A stretch of 35,688 nt of DNA from CAZKWG01 sp964615375 (GCA_964615375.1 CAZTOW010000075.1:1-35688), one strand, 5' to 3'; counted from the first letter of the stretch, positions 1 to 8,744 are shown. The notes: generated by a model from the letters alone, not told the origin. Program-made: numbers and translations.

Positions 1-149
1 CGCGGTCGCGTCCCCCGGTCCCTCAGGCACAGCCGCCGGTGTAGACCCGATCCTGTCGGCGGCCCAGACCAATCCCCGGCTGGCATCCTGCCTGCAGCTC
101 GGATACGGGAATCGCGGCGATCAACGGCTCGAAGGGCGAGGAGTCAGGG

Positions 150-1994
150 ATGAGTGGGACCCGGTGGCGGCGGTGGCTGCTCGGGGGAGCGGTGGGGGCC
201 CTGGGGCTGAGCGTGGCGATCGGGGGTGGGGTCGCGTGGATGCGGGCTCGGGCGAGGCTGCCGCCGCCGGCGACGGTGGAGGAGCGGGAGCAGGCGGAGG
301 CGCTGCGCGACCGGCTGGGGGAGCACTTCGGGGAGCGGCGGTTGGACCTCAAGGAGGCGCGGGCGCAGGCGGAGCAGGAGGAGCGCGGGGGGAGGCAGGC
401 GCTGGCGCTGGACACGATGGCGATGGCGGCGGTGAGCGGAGACCCGGAGGCGGAGCTGGCGTACGCGGTGCAGGCGCTCCGGGTGCCGGTGCCGGACCGG
501 GTGCGGCCGGAGGAGGCGCGGGCGCTGGTGGCGGTGGTGGCGGAGGAGGCGCCGAGGGGGAGGCTGGTGCCGGCGGCGCGGGCCTGGGCGGCGCTCTCGC
601 GGGAGGATCCGGTGGGGGCGATGGCGGCGCTGGGCGAGGACACGGGCACGCTCGAGGGGCGGTGGGCCCGGCTCCGCGCGCTGGGGCTGCTGGGGCAGGA
701 CGGGTCGGCGGAGGCGGAGGAGATCCTGAAGCTGGACCCGGATCACGAGGAAGCCTGCGAGGGGGTGGCCCGCCAGGCGCTGGCGCAGGGCGACCTGGTG
801 GCGGCGCGGGCGCGGGCGGGGCGCTGCCTGAAGGCGGGGGCGGGCGGGCCGGCGCTGCGGAGGATCCTGGCGGACGCCGCGGACGTGGCCGGGCGCTACG
901 AGGAGGCCGCGCGCGCCTACGAGCAGGCCGGGGCGAGCCTGCACGCCGCGGCGGTGATCAGCCAGGAGGGGCTCGCCGACCCGGGCGGGGTGGTGGCGGC
1001 GGCGCTGGCGGATCCGGCGCCGCCCGCGGCGCTCAGCGCGGTCTGGATCGCGCTGCTGCGGGGAGATCTGGGGGCGGCGGAGGCCGCGGGCGCCCGGCTC
1101 GATGCCTCGGGGATGCCTGGCCCGGAGGCCGCGCTGGCGGTGGCGGCGGGTCGGCTGGGGGCGGGGGACGCGGCGGGGGCGCTGGAGCGGACGAAGGGCG
1201 CGGGGAGCGCTGAGGCGCTGACGCTGCGGGCGAGGGCGCTGGCGACCCTGGGAGACGACGCGGGGGGCGGGGCGGCCTTCGACGAGGCGGTACGGGTCGC
1301 GCCGAGGGTGATCGCCCTGCACCGGGAGCGGCTGGCCTGGGCGGCGGCTCGCAGGCCGGAGGCGCTGCTGGAGATCGCGCGGGCCGCGGTGGGGGTCGAT
1401 CCGCTCACCCTCGCCCTGGTCCGCGGCTGGCGTCACCGGGACGCGCCCTGGCCCGTGCTGGCGCCCTCCCCCTGGCCTGAGCTCAGCGGGGCGGCGGGCC
1501 TGCTCGCGCGGGCGGTCTCTGCTCCCCAGGCGCTGGAGGCGGGCGCCCTGGCCGCGCTGGAGCCCGGGGATCGGGCCCTCGTGGAGCTCCATCTCGGCTG
1601 GGCCCAGGCCGCCCGGGGCGAGCTCGCGGCGGCGCGGTCCACGGTGGAGCAGGCCGTGGGGGCGCTCCCTGGGAACGCCGGGGCGAGGGCGCTGGCCGCG
1701 GAGCTCGCGCTGGAGGCGGGAGACGCGGCGGCGGTGGAGCGCTGGCTCGCCGAAGGGGAGGGGATGGCGACCGCGCCCGACGCGCCGGGGGCGGGGGCGC
1801 TGGCCTGGGTGCGCGCCGGGGCGCTGGCGGGGGCGGGGGACCTCGCGGGCGCCCGCGCGAAGCTGCTGGAGGCCGCGCGGGCCAACCCCGATCACACCGG
1901 CCTCTGGGCGGGGATGCTCGCCCTCGACGAAGCGGGTTCGCTCCCGCGACCGGGCCCGGATCGCTTGACAGCCGCCCTCGGTTCGACTAGGTAG
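150..1994 (+). CDS. membrane-anchored TPR-like repeat protein
   Basis: 614 residues. An Arg-rich N-terminus is followed by one hydrophobic segment (about residues 9-30), which suggests a signal anchor with the rest of the protein outside the cytoplasm. The remainder is almost all Ala/Leu/Glu/Gly helical repeats of about 34 residues (for example the ARAYEQAGA, ARANPDHTGLW and AVGALPGNAGARALA-type stretches), as in tetratricopeptide scaffolds. No catalytic motif is visible. The ATG at 150 follows a GAGGAG-like ribosome site at about 138-143. The gene is read in the same direction as rplM but 162 bases before it, with a GC hairpin just after its stop, so it is probably a separate unit. TPR proteins usually assemble complexes; the partner here is unknown. 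The protein-family call is fairly sure, the function is not. Confidence 0.75.
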   Translation: MSGTRWRRWLLGGAVGALGLSVAIGGGVAWMRARARLPPPATVEEREQAEALRDRLGEHFGERRLDLKEARAQAEQEERGGRQALALDTMAMAAVSGDPEAELAYAVQALRVPVPDRVRPEEARALVAVVAEEAPRGRLVPAARAWAALSREDPVGAMAALGEDTGTLEGRWARLRALGLLGQDGSAEAEEILKLDPDHEEACEGVARQALAQGDLVAARARAGRCLKAGAGGPALRRILADAADVAGRYEEAARAYEQAGASLHAAAVISQEGLADPGGVVAAALADPAPPAALSAVWIALLRGDLGAAEAAGARLDASGMPGPEAALAVAAGRLGAGDAAGALERTKGAGSAEALTLRARALATLGDDAGGGAAFDEAVRVAPRVIALHRERLAWAAARRPEALLEIARAAVGVDPLTLALVRGWRHRDAPWPVLAPSPWPELSGAAGLLARAVSAPQALEAGALAALEPGDRALVELHLGWAQAARGELAAARSTVEQAVGALPGNAGARALAAELALEAGDAAAVERWLAEGEGMATAPDAPGAGALAWVRAGALAGAGDLAGARAKLLEAARANPDHTGLWAGMLALDEAGSLPRPGPDRLTAALGSTR

Positions 1995-2004
1995 CGGTGT
2001 CCTT

Positions 2005-2023
2005 CGCCGGGGGTCCCCCGGCG
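2005..2023 (+). terminator. GC hairpin after the TPR gene
   Basis: A perfect 9-bp inverted repeat (CGCCGGGGG / CCCCCGGCG) with a single central base begins 11 bases after the stop of the TPR gene. As RNA it would fold with a small loop. There is no T-tract after it, so it is either an unconventional terminator or part of the rplM leader. Confidence 0.4.
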
Positions 2024-2156
2024 TCGTGATCCGGCGTGGTGATCTCGGAGGAAGTCTTCGGGACGGCACCATGGGACGGCATCGCGTCCTCGTCGCCGGT
2101 GCTCAGCATGTCGGAGGCTCGGCGCCTGCCGGGCCTGGTTCAAGAACGGGTGAGGA

Positions 2157-2591
2157 ATGAGCACGACGCTTCCGAAGGCCGCAGAGGTATCGCGCGCCTG
2201 GTACATCATCGACGCCAAGGACCAGGTGCTCGGCCGCCTGGCCACGCGCATCGCCACGGTGCTGCGCGGAAAGCACAAGGTTGACTGGGCGCCCCACGTG
2301 GACAACGGCGACTTCGTCATCGTGCTGAACGCCGACAAGATCGTGCTGACCGGCCGCAAGCTGGATCAGAAGCAGTACCACCACTACAGCGGCTACCCGG
2401 GCGGGCTGCGCAGCCGCACGGCGCGCAACCTGCTCGCCTCGCACCCGGACCGGCTGATCCGCTTCGCCGTCCAGGGCATGCTGCCCAAGAACCGGCTCGC
2501 GCGCAGCGTGATCACCAAGCTGAAGATCTACGCCGGGGACAACCACCCCCACACGGCGCAGCAGCCCCAGCCCTTCCCTGACACCGTCTGA
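2157..2591 (+). CDS. rplM: 50S ribosomal protein L13
   Basis: 144 residues, the normal length for L13, a large-subunit protein that binds 23S rRNA early in assembly. The family hallmarks are visible: WYIIDAKDQVLGRLA near the N-terminus, the GD-F-VIVLNADKI-LTG core, the YPGGLRS stretch, and the MLPKNRLAR segment in the last third. The chosen ATG gives the usual short N-terminal extension before the conserved Trp; GTGAGGA lies immediately upstream. It is followed 10 bases later by rpsI, the near-universal L13-S9 pairing, so the two are surely co-transcribed. L13 can act as an autogenous repressor in some bacteria; the 162-base leader here has repeats but no site I can identify as such. Confidence 0.97.
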   Translation: MSTTLPKAAEVSRAWYIIDAKDQVLGRLATRIATVLRGKHKVDWAPHVDNGDFVIVLNADKIVLTGRKLDQKQYHHYSGYPGGLRSRTARNLLASHPDRLIRFAVQGMLPKNRLARSVITKLKIYAGDNHPHTAQQPQPFPDTV

Positions 2592-2601
2592 GGCACTCCT
2601 G

Positions 2602-2997
2602 ATGGGCACCCTGACCCAGTATTATGGCACCGGCCGCCGCAAGACCAGCGTCGCGCGCGTCTTCCTTCGCCCCGGCCACGGCAAGGTCATCGTCAACAAG
2701 CGCCCGGTGGAGGACTACTTCCACTCCGAGACGCACAAGTACATGCTGCGCTCGCCGCTCCAGCTCACGTCTACGCTCGGCGAGTACGACGTGATCGTGA
2801 ACGTGAACGGCGGCGGGCTGACGGGCCAGGCCTCGGCGATCCGCATGGGGCTCTCCCGCGCGCTCGTGCAGGTCAACCCGGCCTTCAAGCCGGTCCTCAA
2901 GCGGCAGCACTTCCTCACCCGCGACTCTCGCGAGGTCGAGCGCAAGAAGTACGGCCGCCCCGGCGCCCGCAAGCGCTTCCAGTTCAGCAAGCGCTAG
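2602..2997 (+). CDS. rpsI: 30S ribosomal protein S9
   Basis: 131 residues, typical of S9. It starts with the YYGTGRRKTSVARV motif, has the NVNGGGLTGQA segment in the middle, and ends with the basic tail RKRFQFSKR, whose last residues reach the decoding centre near P-site tRNA in known ribosomes. It is co-directional with rplM (10-base gap). Its TAG stop shares one base with the GTG start of kdsB (TAGTG), so kdsB is probably read through by re-initiating ribosomes. Confidence 0.97.
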   Translation: MGTLTQYYGTGRRKTSVARVFLRPGHGKVIVNKRPVEDYFHSETHKYMLRSPLQLTSTLGEYDVIVNVNGGGLTGQASAIRMGLSRALVQVNPAFKPVLKRQHFLTRDSREVERKKYGRPGARKRFQFSKR

Positions 2998-3737
2998 TGC
3001 CGGCGCCCCGGGCTCGCTGCGCCGCCGTCATCCCGGCACGCTACGGCGCGCAGCGCCTCCCGGGGAAGCCCCTGCTGCCCCTGCTCGGACGGCCGATGAT
3101 CGTGCACGTCTGGGAGCGGGTGCGGCAGGCGGCGCGCGTGGATCGCGTGATCGTCGCCACCGACGACGATCGCATCGCGGAGGCGGTGCGGTCGGCGGGC
3201 GGAGAGGCGGCGATGACGCCCTCCGATCTGCCCGCGGGCAGCGATCGCGTGGCCCTGGTCGCGCGGGAGCTGGACGTGGAGATCGTGATCAACGTGCAGG
3301 GGGACGAGCCCCTCGTGGAGCCCGCCACCATCGACGCGGTGATCGCCGCCCTCGATGAGCCCGGCGCGGACGTGTCCACGGCCATGGCCCCGCTCGATCC
3401 GCGCGAGGCGGGCGAGACCGCGCGCGTGAAGGTGGTTACGGACTCCGCTGGCCACGCCCTCTACTTCTCTCGCGCCCCCATCCCGCACGGGGGCCCCTGG
3501 TGGGTCCATGTGGGCATGTACGCCTTCCGCAAGCCGGCCCTGTTGCGCTTCGCGGCGATGCCGCCGGGCACGCTCGAGCGCGCCGAGCGCCTGGAGCAGC
3601 TCCGGCTCCTGGAGGCGGGGCTGCCCATCCGTGTGGTGCGGGTCGCCTCCGCGGCCCTCTCCGTAGACACCGCCGAGGACCTCGAGCGCGTGCGCGCGCT
3701 GATGCGGTCTCGCGGCGCCCTGAACCCTGAACCCTGA
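2997..3737 (+). CDS. kdsB: CMP-KDO synthetase (3-deoxy-manno-octulosonate cytidylyltransferase)
   Basis: 246 residues, the normal length. The enzyme activates KDO with CTP to give CMP-KDO for the LPS inner core, in the cytoplasm. Visible hallmarks are the nucleotide-binding VIPARYGAQRLPGKPL segment (residues 11-26), the VIVATDD strand, the metal/substrate motif QGDEP (101-105), and the C-terminal VDTAEDLERVR region. The start is GTG, overlapping the rpsI stop by one base. The next gene, pyrG, makes its co-substrate CTP, and lptA/lptB downstream move the finished LPS, so the cluster is functionally coherent. Presence of the gene implies a KDO-containing outer membrane. Confidence 0.95.
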   Translation: MPAPRARCAAVIPARYGAQRLPGKPLLPLLGRPMIVHVWERVRQAARVDRVIVATDDDRIAEAVRSAGGEAAMTPSDLPAGSDRVALVARELDVEIVINVQGDEPLVEPATIDAVIAALDEPGADVSTAMAPLDPREAGETARVKVVTDSAGHALYFSRAPIPHGGPWWVHVGMYAFRKPALLRFAAMPPGTLERAERLEQLRLLEAGLPIRVVRVASAALSVDTAEDLERVRALMRSRGALNPEP

Positions 3738-3749
3738 ATCGAGGCTCGC

Positions 3750-5405
3750 ATGCGCAAGAAGTTCATCTTCGTGACCGGCGGTGTGCTCTCCTCGCTCGGC
3801 AAGGGGCTGTCGGCCTCGGCCATCGGCGCGCTCCTGGAGGCGCGCGGCCTTCGCGTCGTCAACCTCAAGATGGACCCCTACATCAACGTCGATCCCGGCA
3901 CGATGAGCCCGTACCAGCACGGCGAGGTCTTCGTGACCGACGACGGGGCCGAGACCGATCTGGACCTCGGCCACTACGAGCGCTTCACCAGCACGCGGCT
4001 CAGCCAGAAGCAGAATTTCACCACGGGCCGCGTGTACCGGAACGTCATCGAGCGCGAGCGGCGGGGCGAGTACCTGGGCCACACGGTGCAGGTCATCCCG
4101 CACATCACCGACGAGATCAAGCGCCTGGTCTTCGAGGGCACCGAGGACGCGGACGTCGCCATCATCGAGGCGGGCGGCACGGTGGGCGACATCGAGAGCC
4201 TGCCCTTCCTCGAGGCCATCCGGCAGATCCGCACCGACGTCGGCCCGGAGAACGTGCTCTTCCTCCACGTCACGCTGGTCCCCTTCATGGGCACGTCCGG
4301 CGAGCTGAAGACCAAGCCCACCCAGCACTCGGTCAAGGAGCTGCAGGGCATCGGCATCCAGCCGGACATCCTGCTGTGCCGCTCGGATCGCGTGATCCCC
4401 AAGGCCGTGCGCGAGAAGCTGGCCCTCTTCTGCAACGTGGGCCAGGACAGCGTCATCTCGGCGCCCGACGTGGGGAACATCTACGAGCTGCCCCTGGTCT
4501 TCAACGAGCAGGACCTGGACGACCGCATCCTCACCCGCCTGGGGATCTGGGCCGCCTCGGCGCGCCTGGACCGCTGGGAGAGCTTCGTCGCGCGGGCGAA
4601 GAGCCCCGTCCACCGGGTGCGCGTGGCCATCGTGGGCAAGTACGTCCACCTCTCGGACACCTACCGCTCGCTGAACGAGGCGCTCATGCACGGCGGCGTC
4701 GTCAACGACGCGCGGGTGGAGCTGGTCTTCGTGGACAGCGAGACCCTGGACGTGGACGATCCGGGGGCCACCCTGGGGAGCTGCGACGCGGTGCTGGTGC
4801 CGGGCGGCTTCGGCGCGCGCGGCTCCGAGGGCAAGATCGCGGCCGTGCGCTGGGCGCGCGAGAACCGTGTGCCCTTCTTCGGGATCTGCCTCGGCCTGCA
4901 GATGGCCGTGGTCGAGTACGCCCGCGACCGCGCCGGGCTCAAGGGCGCCCAGAGCCGTGAGTTCTCCGACAACGCGCCGCACACCGTCATCGAGCTGATG
5001 GACGCGCAGCGCAAGGTCGTGGACAAGGGCGGCACCCAGCGCCTGGGCGCCTGGCCCTGCGCGCTCAAGGAGGGGACCCTCGCCCGCCGCATCTACGGCG
5101 CCGCGGAGATCTCCGAGCGCCACCGCCACCGCTACGAGGTCAACCCGGCCTACGTCGCGCGCCTGGAGGCGGCGGGCATGGTCTTCTCCGGCACCAGCCC
5201 CGACGGCGGCCTGGTCGAGATGATCGAGCTGCCCGACCACCCCTACTTCGTGGGCTGCCAGTTCCACCCCGAGTTCAAGAGCCGCCCCCTCAGCCCGCAC
5301 CCCCTCTTCGTGTCCTTCATCCGCGCCGCGGTGGAGCAGCGCCTCCGCCGGGGTGAGGGGCTCAGCGAGGAGCGCTCCCCGACCAGCTTCGAGGCGATGG
5401 CCTGA
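3750..5405 (+). CDS. pyrG: CTP synthase (glutamine-hydrolysing)
   Basis: 551 residues, typical of PyrG. It makes CTP from UTP, ATP and glutamine in the cytoplasm. The N-terminal synthetase domain starts with FVTGGVLSSLGKG (P-loop-like) and contains the MDPYINVDPGTMSP stretch. The C-terminal class I glutamine amidotransferase domain carries the nucleophile Cys380 in FGICLGLQ and the partner pair His506/Glu508 in FHPEF. All catalytic positions are intact. It lies 12 bases after kdsB. Its TGA overlaps the ATG of the lptA-like gene (TGATG). A regulatory leader like that of Gram-positive pyrG is not seen. Confidence 0.98.
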   Translation: MRKKFIFVTGGVLSSLGKGLSASAIGALLEARGLRVVNLKMDPYINVDPGTMSPYQHGEVFVTDDGAETDLDLGHYERFTSTRLSQKQNFTTGRVYRNVIERERRGEYLGHTVQVIPHITDEIKRLVFEGTEDADVAIIEAGGTVGDIESLPFLEAIRQIRTDVGPENVLFLHVTLVPFMGTSGELKTKPTQHSVKELQGIGIQPDILLCRSDRVIPKAVREKLALFCNVGQDSVISAPDVGNIYELPLVFNEQDLDDRILTRLGIWAASARLDRWESFVARAKSPVHRVRVAIVGKYVHLSDTYRSLNEALMHGGVVNDARVELVFVDSETLDVDDPGATLGSCDAVLVPGGFGARGSEGKIAAVRWARENRVPFFGICLGLQMAVVEYARDRAGLKGAQSREFSDNAPHTVIELMDAQRKVVDKGGTQRLGAWPCALKEGTLARRIYGAAEISERHRHRYEVNPAYVARLEAAGMVFSGTSPDGGLVEMIELPDHPYFVGCQFHPEFKSRPLSPHPLFVSFIRAAVEQRLRRGEGLSEERSPTSFEAMA

Positions 5406-5971
5406 TGCTCTGGCTGGCGCTGGGCGCGGCCTGCGCGGCGGACCCTCCTCCGCCGCCGAGCGCGCTCACGCTCCAGGACGCGGCCTTGATCGCTGAGGAT
5501 GGCTCGGAGCTGCGCATGGCCTCGGCCACGGTCCAGCGGGACGGGGCCGGTCAGGGCGCTGAGGTGCGGGCCACCCGCGCCGGGGCGCCCCCCCTGACCA
5601 TCGAGGCGCCCACCAGCGACTGGGATCTGAAGGCCCGGGTCGCGCGCTTCACCGGCGGGGTCAAGGCCACCCGCGCCGAGGTGGTGCTGACCTGCGACGA
5701 GCTGGTGGTGAGCTTCGCCAGCCGCGACCGGGTGCGCACCGCCGTGGCCGACGGGCACGTCGTCGTCACCCAGGGCGAGCGCCGGGCCGTGGGCGCGCGG
5801 GCCGAGCTGGACGCGGACTCCGGCGAGATCGTGCTGACGGGCGCGCCGGAGCTGTCGGAGGGCCCGAACCGGATGCGCGGGGAGAAGGTCACCCTCTGGC
5901 TGGACGACGAGCGGGTGCGCTGCGAGCAGTGCAGCCTGGTCGTGGACGGCGAGGCCGTGCGCCCCCGATGA
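5405..5971 (+). CDS. lptA: LptA-like periplasmic LPS-transport protein (OstA-like N-terminal domain)
   Basis: 188 residues. A short hydrophobic leader (about residues 1-13, Ala-rich before an Asp-Pro run) looks like a signal peptide. The body has the beta-rich OstA/LptA pattern: ARFTGGVKATRAEVVLTCDEL, then GEIVLTGAPEL followed by NRMRGEKVTLWLDD, which in LptA form the stacked beta-jellyroll that carries LPS across the periplasm. The start overlaps the pyrG stop by one base and the stop overlaps the lptB start (ATGA), so the three are coupled. It could be an LptC-type protein instead, but it lacks an obvious membrane helix and sits in the lptA position directly before lptB. Two Cys residues near the C-terminus (CEQC) are unusual for LptA. 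Confidence 0.8.
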   Translation: MLWLALGAACAADPPPPPSALTLQDAALIAEDGSELRMASATVQRDGAGQGAEVRATRAGAPPLTIEAPTSDWDLKARVARFTGGVKATRAEVVLTCDELVVSFASRDRVRTAVADGHVVVTQGERRAVGARAELDADSGEIVLTGAPELSEGPNRMRGEKVTLWLDDERVRCEQCSLVVDGEAVRPR

Positions 5972-6732
5972 GCGCGGCCGACCAGGGCGACGCGGAGAAG
6001 GGCGGGGCTGGCCTGGTCGCGCGGGGGCTCGGGCGCACGCTGGGCGGTCGCCGCGTGCTGGACGGCGTGGACCTCTCGGTGGAGCCCGGCCAGGTGGTCG
6101 GCCTGCTGGGACCGAACGGCGCGGGGAAGACCACCTGCTTCCGCCTGATCGCGGGCCTGGACCGGCCGGACGCCGGGACCGTGAGCCTGGACGGGGTGCC
6201 CCTGGACGGCCTCCCGCTCTGGCGGCGCGTGCGCCTGGGCCTCGGCTATCTGTCGCAGGAGCCCTCGGTCTTCCGCGGGCTCACGGTGCGCCAGAACCTG
6301 CTCGTCCCGCTGGAGCGCCTGGGGCAGACGGAGCGCGCGACCGCCCTGCTGGAGGAGGCCGGGCTGCTCGCGCTCGCGGAGTCCGCCGCCGGCACGCTCT
6401 CGGGCGGGGAGCGCCGCCGCCTGGAGATCGCCCGCTGCCTCGCCGCCTCTCCGCGGGTCGTGCTGCTGGATGAGCCCTTCTCGGGGGTGGACCCGGTGGC
6501 GGTCGCTGACCTGCAGGGGCGCATCCGCGGGCTGGCCGCCCGGGGCATCGGGGTGCTGATCACCGACCACGCCGTGCGCGAGGCCCTCTCGGTCTGTGAC
6601 CGCGCCCTGCTCCTGGACGGAGGGAGGCCGCTCTTCGGGGGGACTCCAGAAGAAGTGGCGAACGAGCCCCAGGCTCGCGCGCGCTACCTGGGCGCCGCCT
6701 TCCGCCTGGACCCCGCCCGCGACGATCGTTGA
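5968..6732 (+). CDS. lptB: LPS export ABC transporter ATP-binding protein LptB
   Basis: 254 residues from the ATG that overlaps the lptA-like stop (ATGA); a longer reading from 5929 would run deep into that gene and adds no conserved sequence. It is the cytoplasmic ATPase that powers LPS extraction by LptFG. Walker A GPNGAGKT (48-55), Q-loop Gln97 in YLSQEPSVFRGLTV, signature LSGGE (144-148), Walker B VVLLDEP (164-170) and the switch His201 in LITDHAVRE are all intact. The YLSQEPS-FR and ITDHNVRE-type segments are typical of LptB rather than of amino-acid transporters. LptF and LptG are not in this window. Confidence 0.95.
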   Translation: MSAADQGDAEKGGAGLVARGLGRTLGGRRVLDGVDLSVEPGQVVGLLGPNGAGKTTCFRLIAGLDRPDAGTVSLDGVPLDGLPLWRRVRLGLGYLSQEPSVFRGLTVRQNLLVPLERLGQTERATALLEEAGLLALAESAAGTLSGGERRRLEIARCLAASPRVVLLDEPFSGVDPVAVADLQGRIRGLAARGIGVLITDHAVREALSVCDRALLLDGGRPLFGGTPEEVANEPQARARYLGAAFRLDPARDDR

Positions 6733-6810
6733 CACACGGGCGGGGCGGGCTTCCGAAGCGGGAGATTTCTGCGGGCCCGGTGGGCGTGGCACGCTGACGA
6801 AGACCCCGCG

Positions 6811-6816
6811 TATGAT
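6811..6816 (+). promoter_or_regulatory. possible -10 element of an rpoN promoter
   Basis: TATGAT matches the sigma-70 -10 consensus at five of six positions and stands out in GC-rich surroundings. It lies about 67 bases before the preferred rpoN GTG. No convincing -35 element is present at 16-18 bases, so this is weak. A perfect TTGACA at 6729-6734 overlaps the lptB stop but has no good -10 partner. Confidence 0.3.
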
Positions 6817-6882
6817 TAGGTACAGGGTGTGAGACGTCCTCTGGCGCTGAGCCGGGGGAGCGAGAAGCGGGGTGGAGACAAC

Positions 6883-8334
6883 GTGGCCGGTCTGGATCTG
6901 AGACAACAGCAGAAGCTCTCTCAGCAGCTGGTCATGACCCAGCAGCTCCAGCAGGCCATCAAGCTGCTGCAGCTCAACCACCTCGAGCTGGTGGAGCATG
7001 TCCAGGCGGAGCTCCTGGAGAACCCGACGCTGGAGGAGATCCCCGGCACCCGCGTCGAGGTCCCCACCGACGGCGAGCTGCGCCTGCAGTCCGACGCCGC
7101 CGCCCAGGGTCAGGACGTGGTCGAGCAGAACAACGGCCGCGAAGAGGGCACGGTGGACTGGGGGCAGGTGCTGGAGGAGTACAGCTCGGCCAGCGCCTTC
7201 AAGACGGGGAGCGGGGCCGGGAATTACGACGACCTGCCGCCCATCGAGGCCACGCTGAGCACATCCGAGAGCCTGGCCGACCACCTGGTCTGGCAGCTGG
7301 GGCTCGCCGAGTGCACGGAGCCCGAGCGCCGGGCCGGCATGGCCATCATCCACAACCTGGACCACCGCGGCTGGCTGGAGGCCACCCTCGATCAGATCGC
7401 CGATGAGGCCGACACCGACGCGGAGACCGCCGAGCGCGCCCGCCGCATGGTCCAGACCTTCGATCCCGCCGGCTGCGGCAGCCGCGATCTGGTGGAGTGC
7501 CTGGTGGTCCAGGCCCGGGTCCACTGGCCCGAGGACCCGACGGTCGCGCGCATCCTCTCGCAGCACCTCCCCGACCTGGAGACCCGCAACTACGCCAACA
7601 TCGCCCGCGCCCTCGAGCTCGAGATGGAGGACGTGGTCGAGTACCACAAGATGATCAAGGAGCTGGAGCCCTGGCCCGGCCGCGACTACGCCGACACGCC
7701 AGCCCAGTACATCACGCCGGACATCTCCGTGGCCAAGGTGGGCGGCGAGTGGCAGATCCTCCAGAACGAGGACGGGATGCCTCGCCTGCGGGTGAGCCCC
7801 TACTACCGCACGGTGCTCCAGGGCGGGCGCAGCACGCGCGAGGAGAAGGACTACATCAAGGAGCGGCTGGAGAGCGCCGACTTCCTCATCAAGAGCATCT
7901 TCAAGCGCCAGCAGACCATCTACAAGGTCATGAAGTGCATCCTGGATCGCCAGGAGGACTTCTTTGAGAAGGGCTCGGAGTGCCTGCGGCCGATGATCCT
8001 GAAGGACGTGGCCGACGAGGTGGGGGTCCACGAGTCCACGGTCAGCCGCGTGACGACCAACAAGTACGTGCAGACCCCGCACGGCATCTTCGAGCTCAAG
8101 TACTTCTTCAACGCGGGCATCCAGCGGCTGGGCGGCGAGGACGTGGCCGCCGAGGCCGTCAAGCAGATGATCCGCAAGCTGGTCTCCGAGGAGAACCCGA
8201 AGTCTCCTCTCTCGGACCAGGACATCGTGGACCTGCTGCGCCGCCGCAACATCAAGATCGCGCGGCGCACCATCGCGAAGTACCGCGAGGCGATGGGGAT
8301 CCTCCCGTCCCAGCAGAGAAAGCAGCTCTTCTAG
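6883..8334 (+). CDS. rpoN: RNA polymerase sigma-54 factor
   Basis: 483 residues from GTG 6883, which has GGTGGAG upstream and puts the conserved region I at the N-terminus; an in-frame GTG at 6829 would add 18 unconserved residues. Region I is the Gln/Leu-rich segment (QQQKLSQQLVMTQQLQQAIKLLQL pattern, residues about 7-30) that contacts bacterial enhancer-binding proteins. An acidic linker follows, then the core-binding domain, the helix-turn-helix segment (DVADEVGVHESTVSRVTTNKY), and the RpoN box ARRTIAKYRE (about residues 460-469), which reads the -24 promoter element. Length and domains are complete. It sits between lptB and hpf, the conserved proteobacterial order. Its promoters need activator ATPases; one candidate target site is described at 30708-30725. 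Confidence 0.97.
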   Translation: MAGLDLRQQQKLSQQLVMTQQLQQAIKLLQLNHLELVEHVQAELLENPTLEEIPGTRVEVPTDGELRLQSDAAAQGQDVVEQNNGREEGTVDWGQVLEEYSSASAFKTGSGAGNYDDLPPIEATLSTSESLADHLVWQLGLAECTEPERRAGMAIIHNLDHRGWLEATLDQIADEADTDAETAERARRMVQTFDPAGCGSRDLVECLVVQARVHWPEDPTVARILSQHLPDLETRNYANIARALELEMEDVVEYHKMIKELEPWPGRDYADTPAQYITPDISVAKVGGEWQILQNEDGMPRLRVSPYYRTVLQGGRSTREEKDYIKERLESADFLIKSIFKRQQTIYKVMKCILDRQEDFFEKGSECLRPMILKDVADEVGVHESTVSRVTTNKYVQTPHGIFELKYFFNAGIQRLGGEDVAAEAVKQMIRKLVSEENPKSPLSDQDIVDLLRRRNIKIARRTIAKYREAMGILPSQQRKQLF

Positions 8335-8342
8335 GAGGAACC

Positions 8343-8744
8343 ATGCACCTGGACGTGAGCTTTCGAGACCTCGAGCCCTCCGACGCGCTCAAGGAGCGGG
8401 CGGAGAAGAAGCTCGGCCGGATCGTCAAGCACCTCCGCGAGCCCATCGAGGCTCACCTCACCCTGAGCGTCCACCGTCACCGCCAGATCGCCCACCTCCG
8501 CGTGACGGCCGCGGGCGAGAGCTTCTCCATCGAGGAGGAGACGGACGACATGTACGCCACCCTCGACCAGCTCGCGCAGCGGGTCGAGCGCCTGGTGCAG
8601 AAGCACCGCGAGCGCAACATCGACCGCTCCCACCTCGGCCCGGCGAACGGGATGGACGGCTTCCAGGCGGGCACCGCCAGCGAGGTCCCGGCGGAGCCCG
8701 CGGTGCCTGGGGCGGCGACGGCGGCGAAGAGCGGGGTCGCCTAG
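8343..8744 (+). CDS. hpf: ribosome hibernation-promoting factor / sigma-54 modulation family protein
   Basis: 133 residues from ATG 8343, preceded by a strong AGGAGG (8333-8338) that overlaps the rpoN stop. The HPF/RaiA fold is recognisable: DVSFRDLEPSDALKERAEKKLGRI, the EAHLTLSVHRHRQIAHLRV strands, the AAGESFSIEEETDDMYATLDQ segment and an Arg/Lys-rich helix ending KHRERN. Such proteins bind the 30S decoding region and silence ribosomes in stationary phase. It is longer than short HPF (about 95 residues) but lacks the C-terminal dimerisation domain of long HPF; the last 35 residues are low-complexity. Its TAG stop overlaps the stop of the convergent protease gene (sequence CTAG). Confidence 0.92.
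   Translation: MHLDVSFRDLEPSDALKERAEKKLGRIVKHLREPIEAHLTLSVHRHRQIAHLRVTAAGESFSIEEETDDMYATLDQLAQRVERLVQKHRERNIDRSHLGPANGMDGFQAGTASEVPAEPAVPGAATAAKSGVA

Noticed and set aside
1..44. A possible end of an upstream gene (stop TAG at 42-44 in frame 3).
   Set aside because: Only 14 codons are visible and another frame is also open, so there is no way to tell a real C-terminus from chance.
23..649. A 208-codon minus-strand frame over the start of the TPR gene.
   Set aside because: Ser/Arg/Ala low-complexity translation, overlaps the better supported TPR gene, and shows no signal peptide or domain.
6787..6803. A TGGCAC sequence before rpoN as a sigma-54 autoregulatory promoter.
   Set aside because: There is no GC at the required ten-base distance from GG; the -12 half is absent.
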